Shown: piece by piece, positions 41,538-54,152 of the stretch
Position numbering within the stretch: the stretch's first letter is position 1
Layout of the letters: every line of letters starts with the position of its first letter
From: Microbacterium gallinarum
GTDB taxonomy: Bacteria > Actinomycetota > Actinomycetes > Actinomycetales > Microbacteriaceae
Assembly: GCF_014837165.1 (NCBI RefSeq)
Contig: NZ_JACSPM010000001.1
Location: forward strand, 1,384,304-1,448,303
Reading direction: 5' to 3'
Length of the DNA stretch: 64,000 bases
Notes under the pieces: model-generated
What the model saw: the letters and a program-made list of their open reading frames with translations, nothing else
Told to the model about the DNA's origin: nothing
The model's database searches: none
Made by a program: the position numbers and the translations under genes

Positions 41538-43556
41538 ATGACGATGACGCGTCCGGCGGACGGCCCCGCGGCCGAGAGCGAGATCGTGCCGGTGGTCGCC
41601 CAGGACCTCGAGGAGATCTGGACGCCGTCGGCCGTGCGGCTGCAACCGGGCTCGGGGCGCGTCCTCGTGATGGAGACCCGCCCCGACTCCGAGGCGAACG
41701 CGTACATCGGACGCGTGACGCTCCACGATCCCGTCAGACCGGATGCCGCGCCTCCCGTCCTCGTCGACCGCGGGCCCGGCATACGCCTTCCCGCTTTCGC
41801 GCCGGACGGCGCTGCACTGGCGTGGGTGACGACGCGGGATGGCCGCAGCGTCATCCGCGAAGCATCCGTCGCGGCCACCGGCGAACCGTCGGCGGTGCGC
41901 GACGTCGCCGAACTGCCCGACGCGATAGAGGAACTCGCCTGGTCGCCGGACGGTGTGCACCTGGCCGTCGTCGCCAGGGTGCCGGTCGACCGCTCGTGGT
42001 TCGAGACGTCCGAGGATCGCCGGCCGCCGCTGCGGCTGACGACACTGCGGTTCTCGGCGGACGGGATCGGGTGGACGGTCAACAACCGCCGTCAGATGTT
42101 CGTCGTCGACGTCGCGAGCGGCGACGCGCGGCTCGTGAGCGACGGGACGGCCGACGACCACGACATCGCCTGGACGGCCGACGGCGAGGGGCTGCTGTTC
42201 ACCTCGCAGCGCCAGCCCGACTGGGATCTCACCGAGGCGAACGCCCTGCACCGGCTCGACCTCGCCTCGGGCACGGTCCGCACGCTCACCGACGCGACCC
42301 GCGAGATCGTCCGGCCCGTCCCCTCGCCGGACGGCACCCGGGCAGCGGCGATCGCGGTCGATATCGCGCGGTATCCCAGCAGCGCGTTCCCCGCGCTCAT
42401 CGACCACTCGTCCGGCGAGGTCGTCGATCTGCGCTCCGTGATCGACCGCGACGTGTCGCCCGGCTCGATAGCGTGGGTCTCGAATGACGCGTTCGTCGCG
42501 GTCGTGGGGTCGGAAGGGCGGATCGAGGTCGTGGAGATCTCGTGTGCCGCCGGCGAGCCCGTGTCGGCGCGGCCGATCCTCACCGGACCACGGCAGGTCA
42601 CCGTCTTCGCCGGTCATGCCGACCGCTGGGTCGCCGTCGAGTCGTCGCCGTCGAGCCCGCCGAGGGTGATCGTCGGCATGGGGTCCGATTCGACCGTGCT
42701 CCACGACCCGAACGCTCACTACCGGGCCACCCACCGCCTCGGTGACGCCGAGCACATCCCCGTCGACGTCGACGGCACCACGATCGACTCCTGGATCGCG
42801 ACGCCCGATGCCGACGGCCCCCACCCGCTCGTGGTGTGGCTCCAGGGCGGCGGCACGCAGTACGGATACCAGTGGTCACATGAGGTGCAGCTGCTCCTCA
42901 GCGCGGGTTACGCCGTCGCGTGGCTGAACCCGAGGGGTTCGGCGGGCTACGGCACGGCCTGGATGAAGGTCAACGCCGCGCCCGGTGCCGCGGAGCCGGG
43001 GGAGGGATGGGGCAACCGCGACGTGCAGGACATCGTCGCGGTCGTGGAGCACCTGAAGTCGATCCACGACATCGATCCCGCGCGGGTCGGCGTCATGGGG
43101 GGCTCGTACGGCGGGATGATGACGGCGTTCCTGCTCGCCAAGACAGACCTCTTCGCCGCAGGCTGGGCCGAGCGCGGGGTCTACAACCTGTACAGCGATG
43201 CCGCCACGAAGGATGAGGCCCCCTGGTTCTTCGAGAGCTACCTCGGCGTCTCGCACCTCGACGATGCGACCCCCTACTGGGATGCCTCGCCCCTGAAGTA
43301 CGTGGCCGGCATCACGGCGCCCCTGGCCATCGTCCACTCCGAGAATGATCGCCGGTGCGCGATCCAGCAGGCCGAGGAGCTCTTCTTCGCGCTGCGGCGG
43401 CTCGGCCGGCAGGTGGAGTTCATCAGGTTCCCGGGCGAGGGGCACTCGCTCACCCGCGAAGGCACGCCGGTGCACCGACGCCAGCGAGCGGACCTGCTGC
43501 TGGACTGGTTCGGCGTGACACTCTCGGGTGAGGCGCGACTGCCCGCAACCGTATAG
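41538..43556 (+). CDS. S9 family serine peptidase (prolyl oligopeptidase / acylaminoacyl-peptidase type)
   Basis: This gene encodes 672 aa. An N-terminal beta-propeller (about 20-400, with WSPDGVHLAVVAR, AWTADGEGLLFTSQR and PSPDGTRAAAIAVD blades) gates a C-terminal alpha/beta-hydrolase domain. The catalytic triad is Ser523 (GGSYGG), Asp604 (HSENDRR) and His636 (GEGHSL), and the oxyanion region is AWLNPRGSAGYG. No signal peptide is present, so it degrades short peptides in the cytoplasm. ATG 41538 follows GAGAGGAG. It is the last gene of module 1 and would finish the breakdown of imported peptides. Confidence 0.93.
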   Translation: MTMTRPADGPAAESEIVPVVAQDLEEIWTPSAVRLQPGSGRVLVMETRPDSEANAYIGRVTLHDPVRPDAAPPVLVDRGPGIRLPAFAPDGAALAWVTTRDGRSVIREASVAATGEPSAVRDVAELPDAIEELAWSPDGVHLAVVARVPVDRSWFETSEDRRPPLRLTTLRFSADGIGWTVNNRRQMFVVDVASGDARLVSDGTADDHDIAWTADGEGLLFTSQRQPDWDLTEANALHRLDLASGTVRTLTDATREIVRPVPSPDGTRAAAIAVDIARYPSSAFPALIDHSSGEVVDLRSVIDRDVSPGSIAWVSNDAFVAVVGSEGRIEVVEISCAAGEPVSARPILTGPRQVTVFAGHADRWVAVESSPSSPPRVIVGMGSDSTVLHDPNAHYRATHRLGDAEHIPVDVDGTTIDSWIATPDADGPHPLVVWLQGGGTQYGYQWSHEVQLLLSAGYAVAWLNPRGSAGYGTAWMKVNAAPGAAEPGEGWGNRDVQDIVAVVEHLKSIHDIDPARVGVMGGSYGGMMTAFLLAKTDLFAAGWAERGVYNLYSDAATKDEAPWFFESYLGVSHLDDATPYWDASPLKYVAGITAPLAIVHSENDRRCAIQQAEELFFALRRLGRQVEFIRFPGEGHSLTREGTPVHRRQRADLLLDWFGVTLSGEARLPATV

Positions 43557-43610
43557 TTCTTCCAGCGCTGACCGATGCAGCGGATATCTTCTCACCAGAC
43601 AGGAAACGGC

Positions 43611-44213
43611 ATGGCAGCATCCGAAAACGAGGGGCACTCGCACGAGGCGCGCTCGCAGCGCTCGCCCATGTCCAACATGACGCGAGAGGTCGAGAAGCCC
43701 CGCCCGGTCGTCGAGCTCGACGACATCGACCGCAAGCTGCTGTTCCTTCTCGCCGACGATCCGCGTGTCTCGCAACGCCAGCTCGCCCGGGAAGTGGGGA
43801 TGTCGCCGCCCGCGGTGGGAGAGCGGATCGCCCGGCTGGAGCGGCAGCGCGTGATCCGCGGATACACGACCATCGTCGACTGGTCGGCACTGGGGTATCC
43901 GGGTTTGGTCTACATCCCGATGACCCTCGCCACCGACGCTGTCCTGTCCGACATCCTCACCGAGCTGCGCGGCATCGCCGAGCTGACCGAACTGGTCGTC
44001 GTCACCGGCAGCTACGACATGATCGCCCGCTTCCGCATCCGTGATCACGCCCACCTTCAGGCCCTCCTCCTCGATCGCATCTGGCCGATTCGCGGCCTGC
44101 AGCGGATCGAGACCTTCCTGGGCCTGGGCGAGATCGTGCGCGAGCGCGGCGTCCGAGAGCTCATGGAGGGGTCCGTCACGCTCGACGCTGCGCCAGACGA
44201 CGAGGGCGAATGA
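43611..44213 (+). CDS. Lrp/AsnC family transcriptional regulator
   Basis: This gene encodes 200 aa. A charged N-terminal tail of about 35 residues is followed by the helix-turn-helix (LDDIDRKLLFLL, PRVSQRQLAREVGMSPPAVGERI) and the RAM effector domain (about 95-180, LVVVTGSYDMIARFRIRDHAHLQALLLDRIW). ATG 43611 follows AGGA; an upstream GTG is possible. It stands between the two peptide-use modules. A perfect 6-bp inverted repeat lies after the gene, just upstream of module 2, and a matching AGTTCT half-site lies before the gene. It probably senses an amino acid released by the peptidases. Confidence 0.92.
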   Translation: MAASENEGHSHEARSQRSPMSNMTREVEKPRPVVELDDIDRKLLFLLADDPRVSQRQLAREVGMSPPAVGERIARLERQRVIRGYTTIVDWSALGYPGLVYIPMTLATDAVLSDILTELRGIAELTELVVVTGSYDMIARFRIRDHAHLQALLLDRIWPIRGLQRIETFLGLGEIVRERGVRELMEGSVTLDAAPDDEGE

Positions 44214-44247
44214 TCCCTCAGGACCCGCTCTAACGTGGCAAACGAAT

Positions 44248-44265
44248 AGTTCTGGCTAGAGAACT
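44248..44265. promoter_or_regulatory. Candidate Lrp/AsnC operator upstream of module 2
   Basis: AGTTCT-N6-AGAACT is a perfect inverted repeat. The half-site context ATAGTTCT recurs at 43553-43560, upstream of the regulator's own gene. It lies 101 nt before the aminotransferase start. Confidence 0.5.
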
Positions 44266-44365
44266 CCTTTCAACGGGCGCTTCCTGGGTAGACTCCTGCT
44301 TACAGTCAGCTCGGCGATGGTACGGGCATCGACCGTCGGACGCCTCCGCCGCCGAAAGGACTCCC

Positions 44366-45553
44366 TTGCCCCACGCCACGACGACCGCGACGCGGCTGCC
44401 CCATTCCGGCATCCGGGAGATCGTCGATCTCGCGCTCGGCGCGACGTCGCCCATCATCCGGCTCGAGATCGGCGAGCCCGACTTCGCCACCCCCGCGCAC
44501 GTGACCGAGGCGGCCTTCGACGCGGCCCGTGTACGCGTCTCGTACGTGCAGACCGCCGGAGTGCCGGCGCTGCGCGAAGCCGTCGGCTCGCGCGTGCAGC
44601 GCGCGTACGGTGTCGCCGCACCGCTCGAGCGGGTGCTCATCACCCACGGCGCGGTGCAGGCGATCGATGCCATCCTCTCGGCCGTGGTGGGAGCGGGCGA
44701 CGAGGTTCTGGTGCCCGACCCTGCATGGCCCAACTACGAGATGCAGACGACGCTCATCGGGGCGAAGGCGGTGCATTACTCGCTGCGGCCCGAAGACGCC
44801 TTCCAGCCCGACCTCGCCGAGATCCGCCGGCTCATCACGCCGCGCACCCGCGTCATCGTCCTCAACTCGCCGAACAACCCCACAGGCACCGTCATGGCCC
44901 CCGAACTGGTCGAAGGCATCGTCGCGCTCGCCGTCGAGAACGACCTGCTCGTCGTGAGCGACGAGGTGTACGACGAGATCGTGTTCGACGGTTCGCACGT
45001 CAACGCGGCGGTGCTCGCGCCCGATCACGTCGCGTCGGTCTTCAGCTTCTCCAAGACGTACGCGATGACCGGGTGGCGTGTGGGCTACACCCTCGTGCCG
45101 GAGTGGCTCGCCGACACGGTGACGCGCATCCTCGAACTCGAGTCTTCGTGCGTCTCGAGCGTGACGCAGGCCGCGGCGCTCGCGGCGATCACCGGACCGC
45201 AGGACGCCGTGGCGCACATGCGCGATGCCTACCGCTCGCGCCGCGATGTCGCAGCGAGCATCCTCACGGGCGCCGGCGTCGACATCGTCCGCCCGGAGGG
45301 CGCGTTCTATCTCATGCTCCCGCTCCCCGCCGGCACGGACTCCCGACTCGCGGCTCTCGACCTGGTGTCGGCCGGGGTCTCGTTCGCTCCCGGATCGGCG
45401 TTCGGGCGCACCACGCCGCACCATCTCCGGGTGTCGCTCGCCACCTCCGAGGAGGGGATCCGCGAGGGGCTCTCGCGCTACCTCGCCTGGCGCGACGCGG
45501 GAGGGCTCGACGCGGCAGCCTTTGCCGCCGCAGACCTGGGAGCGGTGAGATGA
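44366..45553 (+). CDS. Class I/II pyridoxal-phosphate aminotransferase
   Basis: This gene encodes 395 aa from TTG 44366, chosen because AAAGGA precedes it and no ATG start aligns with the N-terminal fold. Motifs are IRLEIGEPDFATP, NSPNNPTGTVM, VVSDEVYDEIVFDG and the Schiff-base Lys230 in SFSKTYAMTGWRVGY; HHLRVSLATSEE carries the carboxylate-binding Arg. It is an aspartate aminotransferase-fold enzyme that would deaminate an amino acid freed by the local peptidases. The exact amino donor is unknown. It opens module 2 and overlaps the LLM gene by ATGA. Confidence 0.93.
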   Translation: MPHATTTATRLPHSGIREIVDLALGATSPIIRLEIGEPDFATPAHVTEAAFDAARVRVSYVQTAGVPALREAVGSRVQRAYGVAAPLERVLITHGAVQAIDAILSAVVGAGDEVLVPDPAWPNYEMQTTLIGAKAVHYSLRPEDAFQPDLAEIRRLITPRTRVIVLNSPNNPTGTVMAPELVEGIVALAVENDLLVVSDEVYDEIVFDGSHVNAAVLAPDHVASVFSFSKTYAMTGWRVGYTLVPEWLADTVTRILELESSCVSSVTQAAALAAITGPQDAVAHMRDAYRSRRDVAASILTGAGVDIVRPEGAFYLMLPLPAGTDSRLAALDLVSAGVSFAPGSAFGRTTPHHLRVSLATSEEGIREGLSRYLAWRDAGGLDAAAFAAADLGAVR

Positions 45554-46554
45554 CCGCCCGGTTCAGCCTGCGGGTCAACAACGACCTCGACCTCGCCGCG
45601 CTGACCGGCCTGGCCGTCGCCGCCGAGGATGCCGGCATCGATCAGCTGTGGGTGTCGAACGACCTCATGATGCGGTCCGCTCCCGCGCTGCTGGGCGCGC
45701 TCTTCCAGAAGACGACCCGCCTGCATCTGGGAATCGGCATCATGAACCCGTACTCGGTGCACCCCGCCGAGCTCGCCATGATCGCCTCGACGCTCCAGGA
45801 GATGTCGGGCGGCCGATTCCTGCTCGGCCTCGGGGCCGGGTCCGCCGAGTTCCTCTCGTGGGCGGGCATCCCCCAGCTGAAGCCGCTGACCGACACGCGC
45901 GCCGCGCTCCGCGCCATCCGCGCGCTGATCGAGGGAGCGCGACCCGCCGATGTCGAGGGAGCCGGCGACGGGTGGAACCGCGACGCCTACCTGCGACTCC
46001 CCGCGACGAAGGTGCCGATCTACATCGGCGCGATGAGTCCGCGGATGCTCGCATTCGCCGGAGCAGAGGCCGATGGCGTGCTCGCCCTCCTGTTCCCGCC
46101 CGAGCACTACACGACCGCGTCCGAGCTCGTCGCCGCCGGAGCAGACAAGGCCGGCCGCAGCCTCGCCGACCTCGACATGCCCGCGTGCGTGTGGCTCGCG
46201 CTCGATGAGGACCGCGAGAAGGCCGACCGGGCCCTCGCGCTCAAGCTCGCGTACTACGGAGCGGCTTTCTCGCCGTACCTGCTCTCGCGGGCGGGCCTCG
46301 TGCAAGAGGACTTCACCCCCGCGCTCGACGCGCTGCGCGAGGGCGACGAGGACGCCGCGGTGAGCGCCATCACCCCGCAGATGCTCTCGCTCGGAATCTC
46401 GGGCGATCCGGATGCCGTCATCCAGCGCTGCCGTGAGCTTCAGGCCCGCGGCGCCACCCACCTGTCGTTCGGCCCGCCTCTCGGGCCAGATCCCGTCGCC
46501 GCGATCGAGCTGCTCGGCCGGCGAGTGCTTCCCCAACTGAGGAGAACAGCATGA
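45550..46554 (+). CDS. LLM class flavin-dependent oxidoreductase (module 2)
   Basis: This gene encodes 334 aa. The luciferase-like fold is shown by SLRVNNDLDLAALTGLAVAAEDAGIDQLWVSND, LGIGIMNPYSVHPAELAMIASTLQEMSGGRFLLGLGAGS and VPIYIGAMSPRMLAFAGAEADGV, similar to F420-dependent methylene-H4MPT reductase relatives. It is clearly paralogous to the module 1 enzyme at 40460 (same NP-x-x-x-HP-x-E-x-A-x-x-A block). It is coupled on both sides by 4-nt overlaps, upstream to the aminotransferase and downstream to the DUF885 gene. Confidence 0.87.
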   Translation: MTARFSLRVNNDLDLAALTGLAVAAEDAGIDQLWVSNDLMMRSAPALLGALFQKTTRLHLGIGIMNPYSVHPAELAMIASTLQEMSGGRFLLGLGAGSAEFLSWAGIPQLKPLTDTRAALRAIRALIEGARPADVEGAGDGWNRDAYLRLPATKVPIYIGAMSPRMLAFAGAEADGVLALLFPPEHYTTASELVAAGADKAGRSLADLDMPACVWLALDEDREKADRALALKLAYYGAAFSPYLLSRAGLVQEDFTPALDALREGDEDAAVSAITPQMLSLGISGDPDAVIQRCRELQARGATHLSFGPPLGPDPVAAIELLGRRVLPQLRRTA

Positions 46555-48197
46555 CCACCGAGAACCTGATCGCCCTGTCGGAAGACATCGAGCGCTGGGC
46601 TCAGGATGCCGCGTTCCGCTCGTCCGACGACATACCGCGGCTGCGCCGCACACCAGGATGGCTGCCCTCGTTCACCCCCGAGTCGGTCGCGGAGCGGCGG
46701 GAGCAGCTCGCGGCTTTCCGCTCGCGCCTTGCCGAGGCATCCGTCCCCGAAGGCGATGTCGCCGCCGCCGTCGACGCCCGCCTGCTCGGGTCGGTGCTCG
46801 ACCGGGTGGAGTGGGATCTCGATGTGCTGCGCAACTGGGAGCGCGACGCCGTGTTCCTCGTCGGCCAGATCATCGGGCCCTGGTTCGACCTGCTGCTCCC
46901 GCGGCCTCCCTTCTCGGCCGACGTCGAGCGGGGCCTCGTGACCGTCGCGGCCTCGATCCCCGAGCGTGTGGCCCTCGCGACCCGCAACCTGGAGCGCGCC
47001 GGAGTGGGCGACCTGGCCCGTGCCGCCGCGGTCGAGCTCGAGGGGATCGGCGAACGGTTCGCGGCCTCGATCGAAGGGCTGGCGGGTGTGGTCACAGACG
47101 ACACGCTCGCGCAGCTGCGCGAACTGGCGACGCCGGCGGGCGACGCGCTCGCCGGGTTCGCGACGTGGCTGTCGGAGTCGGCCGCGGCCTTCGCGCCGTC
47201 GACCCCGGTCGGGCGTGAACGGTTCGTGTGGTTCCTGCGTCACGTGGCCCTCATCGCCGAGGAGCCCGAAGACCTCGTGCGCGCGGCTCTGCAGGACTAC
47301 CGGCGCGCGGTCCTGGCCGAGATGGTGACGCGCAACCGCTACCGCGACATCGAGCCGGCACCGATCGCCGAGAGCATCGAGGCGCAGGTTGAGCGCCAGA
47401 TCGAGCAGGAGGCCGAAGTCCGCGCCTTCTCCGAGGCGGAGGGACTGCTCAGCCAGCCCGATACCCTCGGTCGCTATCACGTGGCACCCATGCCGGCGTA
47501 CCTCGAGCCGCTGCGCTTCCTCGGTGTGAGCGATGATCTCACCGACGAGGATCGCCTCGACGTCGACGGGGTGTCGTACATGCCTCACCCCGAGCCCGAG
47601 TTGCCGTACTTCTACGCCGCCAACGCCCGGGACCCGCGTCTGGGCATCATCCACGAGGGCGCGCACTACAAGCAGCTCGCGCTGTCGTGGGCGAACCCCG
47701 ACCCGATCCGCCGCCGTTACATCGACTCGGTCGCCAACGAGGGCATCGCGTTCTACAACGAAGAGCTCATGCTGCTCGCCGGGCTCTTCGACGATGCTCC
47801 GCACTCACAGGAGGTCGTGCACAACTTCAACCGCCTGCGCAGCCTGCGGGTGGTCGTCGACGTGAGCCTCGCGACAGGCGCGTTCACCCTCGAAGAGGCG
47901 ATCGACTTCTTCGTGCGGCTGGTGCCCATGGATGTCGAGACCGCTCGCGAGGAGTGCGCGATGTATCTCGCCACCCCGGGGCTCGCGATGTCCTACCACG
48001 TGGGCAAGCAGCAGCTGCTGCGCCTGGTGACCGACGCCGCGGTGTCGCAGGGCACCGCCTTCTCGCTCCGGGCTCTCCACGATCGCGTGTGGCAGAACGG
48101 CAATGTGCCGTTCTCGCTGCATCGCTGGGAGATCCTCGGCGACCGCTCCGACCTGGATTCGATCGACGCGTATGCGGGGTCGCTGCCCACGGCCTGA
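46551..48197 (+). CDS. DUF885 family protein, predicted metallopeptidase-like hydrolase (module 2)
   Basis: This gene encodes 548 aa. The mostly helical protein contains the zinc-binding-like IIHEGAHYKQLALSW near residue 365 and a following conserved SVANEGIAFYNEELML, which supplies a Glu. This is the HExxH-like plus downstream Glu layout of DUF885 proteins, which resemble M32/M3-type peptidases. No signal peptide is present. GAGGAG precedes ATG 46551. Within an operon headed by an aminotransferase and followed by a peptide importer, a peptidase role is likely. A second family member lies at 61591. Confidence 0.85.
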   Translation: MTTENLIALSEDIERWAQDAAFRSSDDIPRLRRTPGWLPSFTPESVAERREQLAAFRSRLAEASVPEGDVAAAVDARLLGSVLDRVEWDLDVLRNWERDAVFLVGQIIGPWFDLLLPRPPFSADVERGLVTVAASIPERVALATRNLERAGVGDLARAAAVELEGIGERFAASIEGLAGVVTDDTLAQLRELATPAGDALAGFATWLSESAAAFAPSTPVGRERFVWFLRHVALIAEEPEDLVRAALQDYRRAVLAEMVTRNRYRDIEPAPIAESIEAQVERQIEQEAEVRAFSEAEGLLSQPDTLGRYHVAPMPAYLEPLRFLGVSDDLTDEDRLDVDGVSYMPHPEPELPYFYAANARDPRLGIIHEGAHYKQLALSWANPDPIRRRYIDSVANEGIAFYNEELMLLAGLFDDAPHSQEVVHNFNRLRSLRVVVDVSLATGAFTLEEAIDFFVRLVPMDVETAREECAMYLATPGLAMSYHVGKQQLLRLVTDAAVSQGTAFSLRALHDRVWQNGNVPFSLHRWEILGDRSDLDSIDAYAGSLPTA

Positions 48198-48263
48198 CCT
48201 CCCTCGAAGCCCCCGCTCGCGCGCCGTTCGCTTGCTCTCGTCACGGCTACCTGTGAAAACCAA

Positions 48264-48289
48264 TTGACAGGTGAGAATGTGGTTAGACT
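48264..48289 (+). promoter_or_regulatory. Candidate promoter of the module 2 importer
   Basis: TTGACA (48264-48269) and TAGACT (48284-48289) lie in the 248-bp gap before the binding protein gene. The 14-nt spacer is short for sigma-70, so regulation by an activator or a different -35 is possible. Confidence 0.35.
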
Positions 48290-48445
48290 TGGCAAAGCGA
48301 AACCTTGCGCAGTGTTGAGCAGGCGTTTTGGCGAACCTGTAACGTGAGCGACTTTTCACTGAAATCCGCACACGGAACAGTTGCAGCATGCCCGCCGGCG
48401 GCCCGCCCGGAGGGTGAACCGATCGGCTTCACGAGAGGAAGCACC

Positions 48446-50230
48446 ATGCACCATCGATCACGGCTGGGGATGCTCGGCGCCGCCGTCGCGCTCTCGGCAC
48501 TCGTCTTGACGGCGTGCTCCGGCACGCAGGGAGGCGGCGACGACGACGGAGGTGACGCCGCAACCGGCGGCACCCTCAAGCTCGCCGGCAACTCGGACGT
48601 CCTCTACCTCGACCCGGCTGCCTCGTACTCGGCTCCGGACTACCAGATCCACCGCGCGCTGACCCGCACACTGTTCGCTCAGGTTCCCGGTGAGGGTGGC
48701 ACGGACGGCTCGCAGATCGTCCCCGACCTCGCACTCGAGATCCCCACCGCTGAGAACGGCGGCATCTCCGAGGACGGCACCGTCTACACCGTCGACATCC
48801 AGGAAGGTGTCGAGTTCGACGCTCCCGACGGCGCTCGCGAGATCGTCGCTGAAGACGTCGTGCTCGCCGCCAAGCGCATCTGCAACCCGGTGTCGCCGTC
48901 GAACGCGCTGTCGTACTTCACCGACACCATCGTCGGTCTCGCCGAGTACTGCGAGGGCTTCTCGACCGTCGAGCCCACCGTCGAGGCCATCCGCTCCTAC
49001 GTCGAGGGCAACGACATCGAGGGTGTCCAGGCCACCGGTGACCACACCGTGCAGTTCACCATCACGCAGCCGGCCGCAGACTTCATCGACATCATGGCTC
49101 TGGGCGTGTTCCTCGCACCGCAGCCGGTCGAGTACCTCGAGTACCTGCCGGACTCGCCCGAGCTCCGCCAGAACATCATCTCGAGCGGCCCCTACCGCAT
49201 CGCGGAGTACGTGCCCGACGAGAGCTTCACGCTCGAGCGCAACCCCGTGTGGAAGGCCGACCTCGACCCGGTACGCGAGGCCAACGTCGACGCGATCGAG
49301 ATCGCGATGGGTCAGGATGCCGCCGCCGTGCAGCAGCAGCTCGAGGCCGGAACGGTCGACATGCAGTGGGCCGACACGGTCACCCCGACCGCCTCGGTTC
49401 CCGCGCTCATGGCGGCCAACGACGAGCGTCTCGTGATCGGTGGTGACGGAGCCATCCGTCCCTACGTCGTGATCAACACGCTGAGCCCGAACGCCGGTGG
49501 AGCCTTCGGCGACACCACGGTGCGTCAGGCGCTCAACTTCGCGATCGACCGCGCCGCGGTGCAGCAGATCCTCGGCGGACCCGGCCTGGCCGAGGTCGCG
49601 ACGCAGATCCTGCCCCCCGAGGTGCTGGGCACCGAGCAGGCCAACGTCCTCGACGTGCCCGAGAACGGCGACGCCGAGCGTGCGCAGGAGCTCCTCTCCG
49701 AGGCCGGCTTCGGCGACAGCATCCCCGTCCGCCTGCTCTACCGCGAGACCGAGCCCTACGCGTCGATCGCCGCGGCCATGCAGCAGGACCTCGAGGCCGC
49801 GGGCTTCCAGGTCGAGATGAAGGTCACCACGCAGAACGCTTTCTACAGCGAGTTCCTGCTCAACCAGGACATCACCGAAGCGGGCGAGTGGGACATCGCG
49901 ATCGCGGCGTGGAGCGCCGACTACTTCGGCGGTCGCCCGTACCTCGTGCCCATGCTCGACGGCCGCGGCTACGCCGCCGGTTCGCCGAACTTCGGTGGAT
50001 GGAACAGCGACGAGTTCAACTCGCTGGTCGACGAGGCGCTCGCCGCCGAGACCCCCGAAGAGGCGAACGAGCTCTGGATCGCCGCGGACGCCGTGGCGAC
50101 CGAGGACGCTGCCTGGGTGCCGATCACCTTCGCGCGCACGCCTGTCTTCCACTCCGACCGCGTCGGGGGCTTCGAGTACCTCTCGTGGACGAAGAACGGC
50201 GACGTGACGAACGTCTGGATCGAGGACTGA
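48446..50230 (+). CDS. Dipeptide-type ABC transporter substrate-binding lipoprotein (module 2)
   Basis: This gene encodes 594 aa of solute-binding family 5. The signal sequence ends at LTAC (Cys24), then a Gly/Asp-rich tether. Motifs are GNSDVLYLDPAASYSAPDYQIHRAL, YTVDIQEGVEFDAPDGAREIVAEDVVLAAKR and RQALNFAIDRAAVQQILGG. Cys residues in RICNPVSP and EYCEGF may form a disulfide. ATG 48446 follows GAGGAA; the open frame from 48305 has no signal-peptide logic. It differs in size and sequence from the module 1 receptor, so the two probably bind different ligands. Confidence 0.93.
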   Translation: MHHRSRLGMLGAAVALSALVLTACSGTQGGGDDDGGDAATGGTLKLAGNSDVLYLDPAASYSAPDYQIHRALTRTLFAQVPGEGGTDGSQIVPDLALEIPTAENGGISEDGTVYTVDIQEGVEFDAPDGAREIVAEDVVLAAKRICNPVSPSNALSYFTDTIVGLAEYCEGFSTVEPTVEAIRSYVEGNDIEGVQATGDHTVQFTITQPAADFIDIMALGVFLAPQPVEYLEYLPDSPELRQNIISSGPYRIAEYVPDESFTLERNPVWKADLDPVREANVDAIEIAMGQDAAAVQQQLEAGTVDMQWADTVTPTASVPALMAANDERLVIGGDGAIRPYVVINTLSPNAGGAFGDTTVRQALNFAIDRAAVQQILGGPGLAEVATQILPPEVLGTEQANVLDVPENGDAERAQELLSEAGFGDSIPVRLLYRETEPYASIAAAMQQDLEAAGFQVEMKVTTQNAFYSEFLLNQDITEAGEWDIAIAAWSADYFGGRPYLVPMLDGRGYAAGSPNFGGWNSDEFNSLVDEALAAETPEEANELWIAADAVATEDAAWVPITFARTPVFHSDRVGGFEYLSWTKNGDVTNVWIED

Positions 50231-50272
50231 CCCGCTCGCGGTCAGTCTGAATGAGGGAGAGGGAGGTGCCAC

Positions 50273-52140
<1,868 letters not shown>

Positions 52141-52144
<4 letters not shown>

Positions 52145-53192
52145 CCAGTCCGAACTCCCTCGACCCGCGCGTCGAGGCCGAACTCGACGAAGAGGCCGAG
52201 GAAATCGAGGCCGACGCCGTCTCGGGCCTCACGCGCCAGACCGCCGTCGCCGCACGAAGCCCCTTGCAGCTCGTCTGGAGCCGCCTGCGCCGCGACAAAG
52301 TGGCGATCATCTCTGTCGTCATCATCGTGCTGGTGATCCTCGCCGCCCTGATGGCTCCGCTCGTCGCGGCCTGGACCGGGCACGGACCGAACGAGCAGTT
52401 CCGTGAGGACGGCCTGACCGAGTTCGGCACGCCGGTCGCACCCAACTCGCAGTTCCTCCTCGGCACCGACAACCTCGGTCGCGACGTGCTCGTGCGCCTC
52501 GTCTACGGGGCGCAGATCAGTCTGACCGTGGCGTTCTTCGCCACTCTCGGCGCGTTGGGTATCGGCACGCTCGTCGGCCTCGTCGCGGGATTCATGCGCG
52601 GCCCGGTCGACACCGTGCTCACCTGGCTGATGGACACGACGCTGAGCCTGCCGCAGCTGCTCTTCGCGATCTCGCTGGTCGCGCTGGTCGGCCCGTCGCT
52701 GGCGACCACCATCATCGTCATCGTCCTTTTCTCGTGGGCGCCGATCGCTCGCGTGGTGCGCGGCCAGGTGCTCTCCCTCCGCGAACGCGAGTTCGTCGAG
52801 GCGGCCCGGTCTCTCGGCGCCTCGAACTGGCGGATCATGCGCGTCGACGTCATCCCGAACCTCCTCGTGCCGATCCTGGTCTACGGCACGCTGCTGATCC
52901 CGCAGGCCATCGTGTTCGAGGCCACCCTGTCGTTCCTGGGCCTCGGTGTGCTTCCGCCCACCGCCACCTGGGGCAACATGCTGTCGGTCGCCTCGCAGGG
53001 CTCGCTCTACACGATCGCGCCGTGGCTCGTGATCTTCCCGTCGGCGGCACTGCTGGCCGTCACCCTCGCGTTCAACCTGCTCGGAGACTCGATCCGGGAT
53101 GCGCTCGACCCGCGCCAGACGCTGTTCGCCGGCCGACGCCGACTCGCCCGCCGTCGAGCCGCCCGCCGCGCTGCCAAGAAGGAGGCGAAGGC

Positions 53193-53196
<4 letters not shown>
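52141..53196 (+). CDS. Dipeptide-type ABC transporter permease, DppC-like (module 2)
   Basis: This gene encodes 351 aa. An acidic N-terminal extension (residues 1-35) is followed by a first helix at about 58-82. The DppC-type region has [26 protein letters not shown], and the EAA loop is [24 protein letters not shown]. It ends in a strongly basic tail ([20 protein letters not shown]). It forms a heterodimer with the product of the next gene; here DppC precedes DppB, the reverse of module 1. Confidence 0.94.
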
Positions 53197-54148
<952 letters not shown>

Positions 54149-54152
<4 letters not shown>

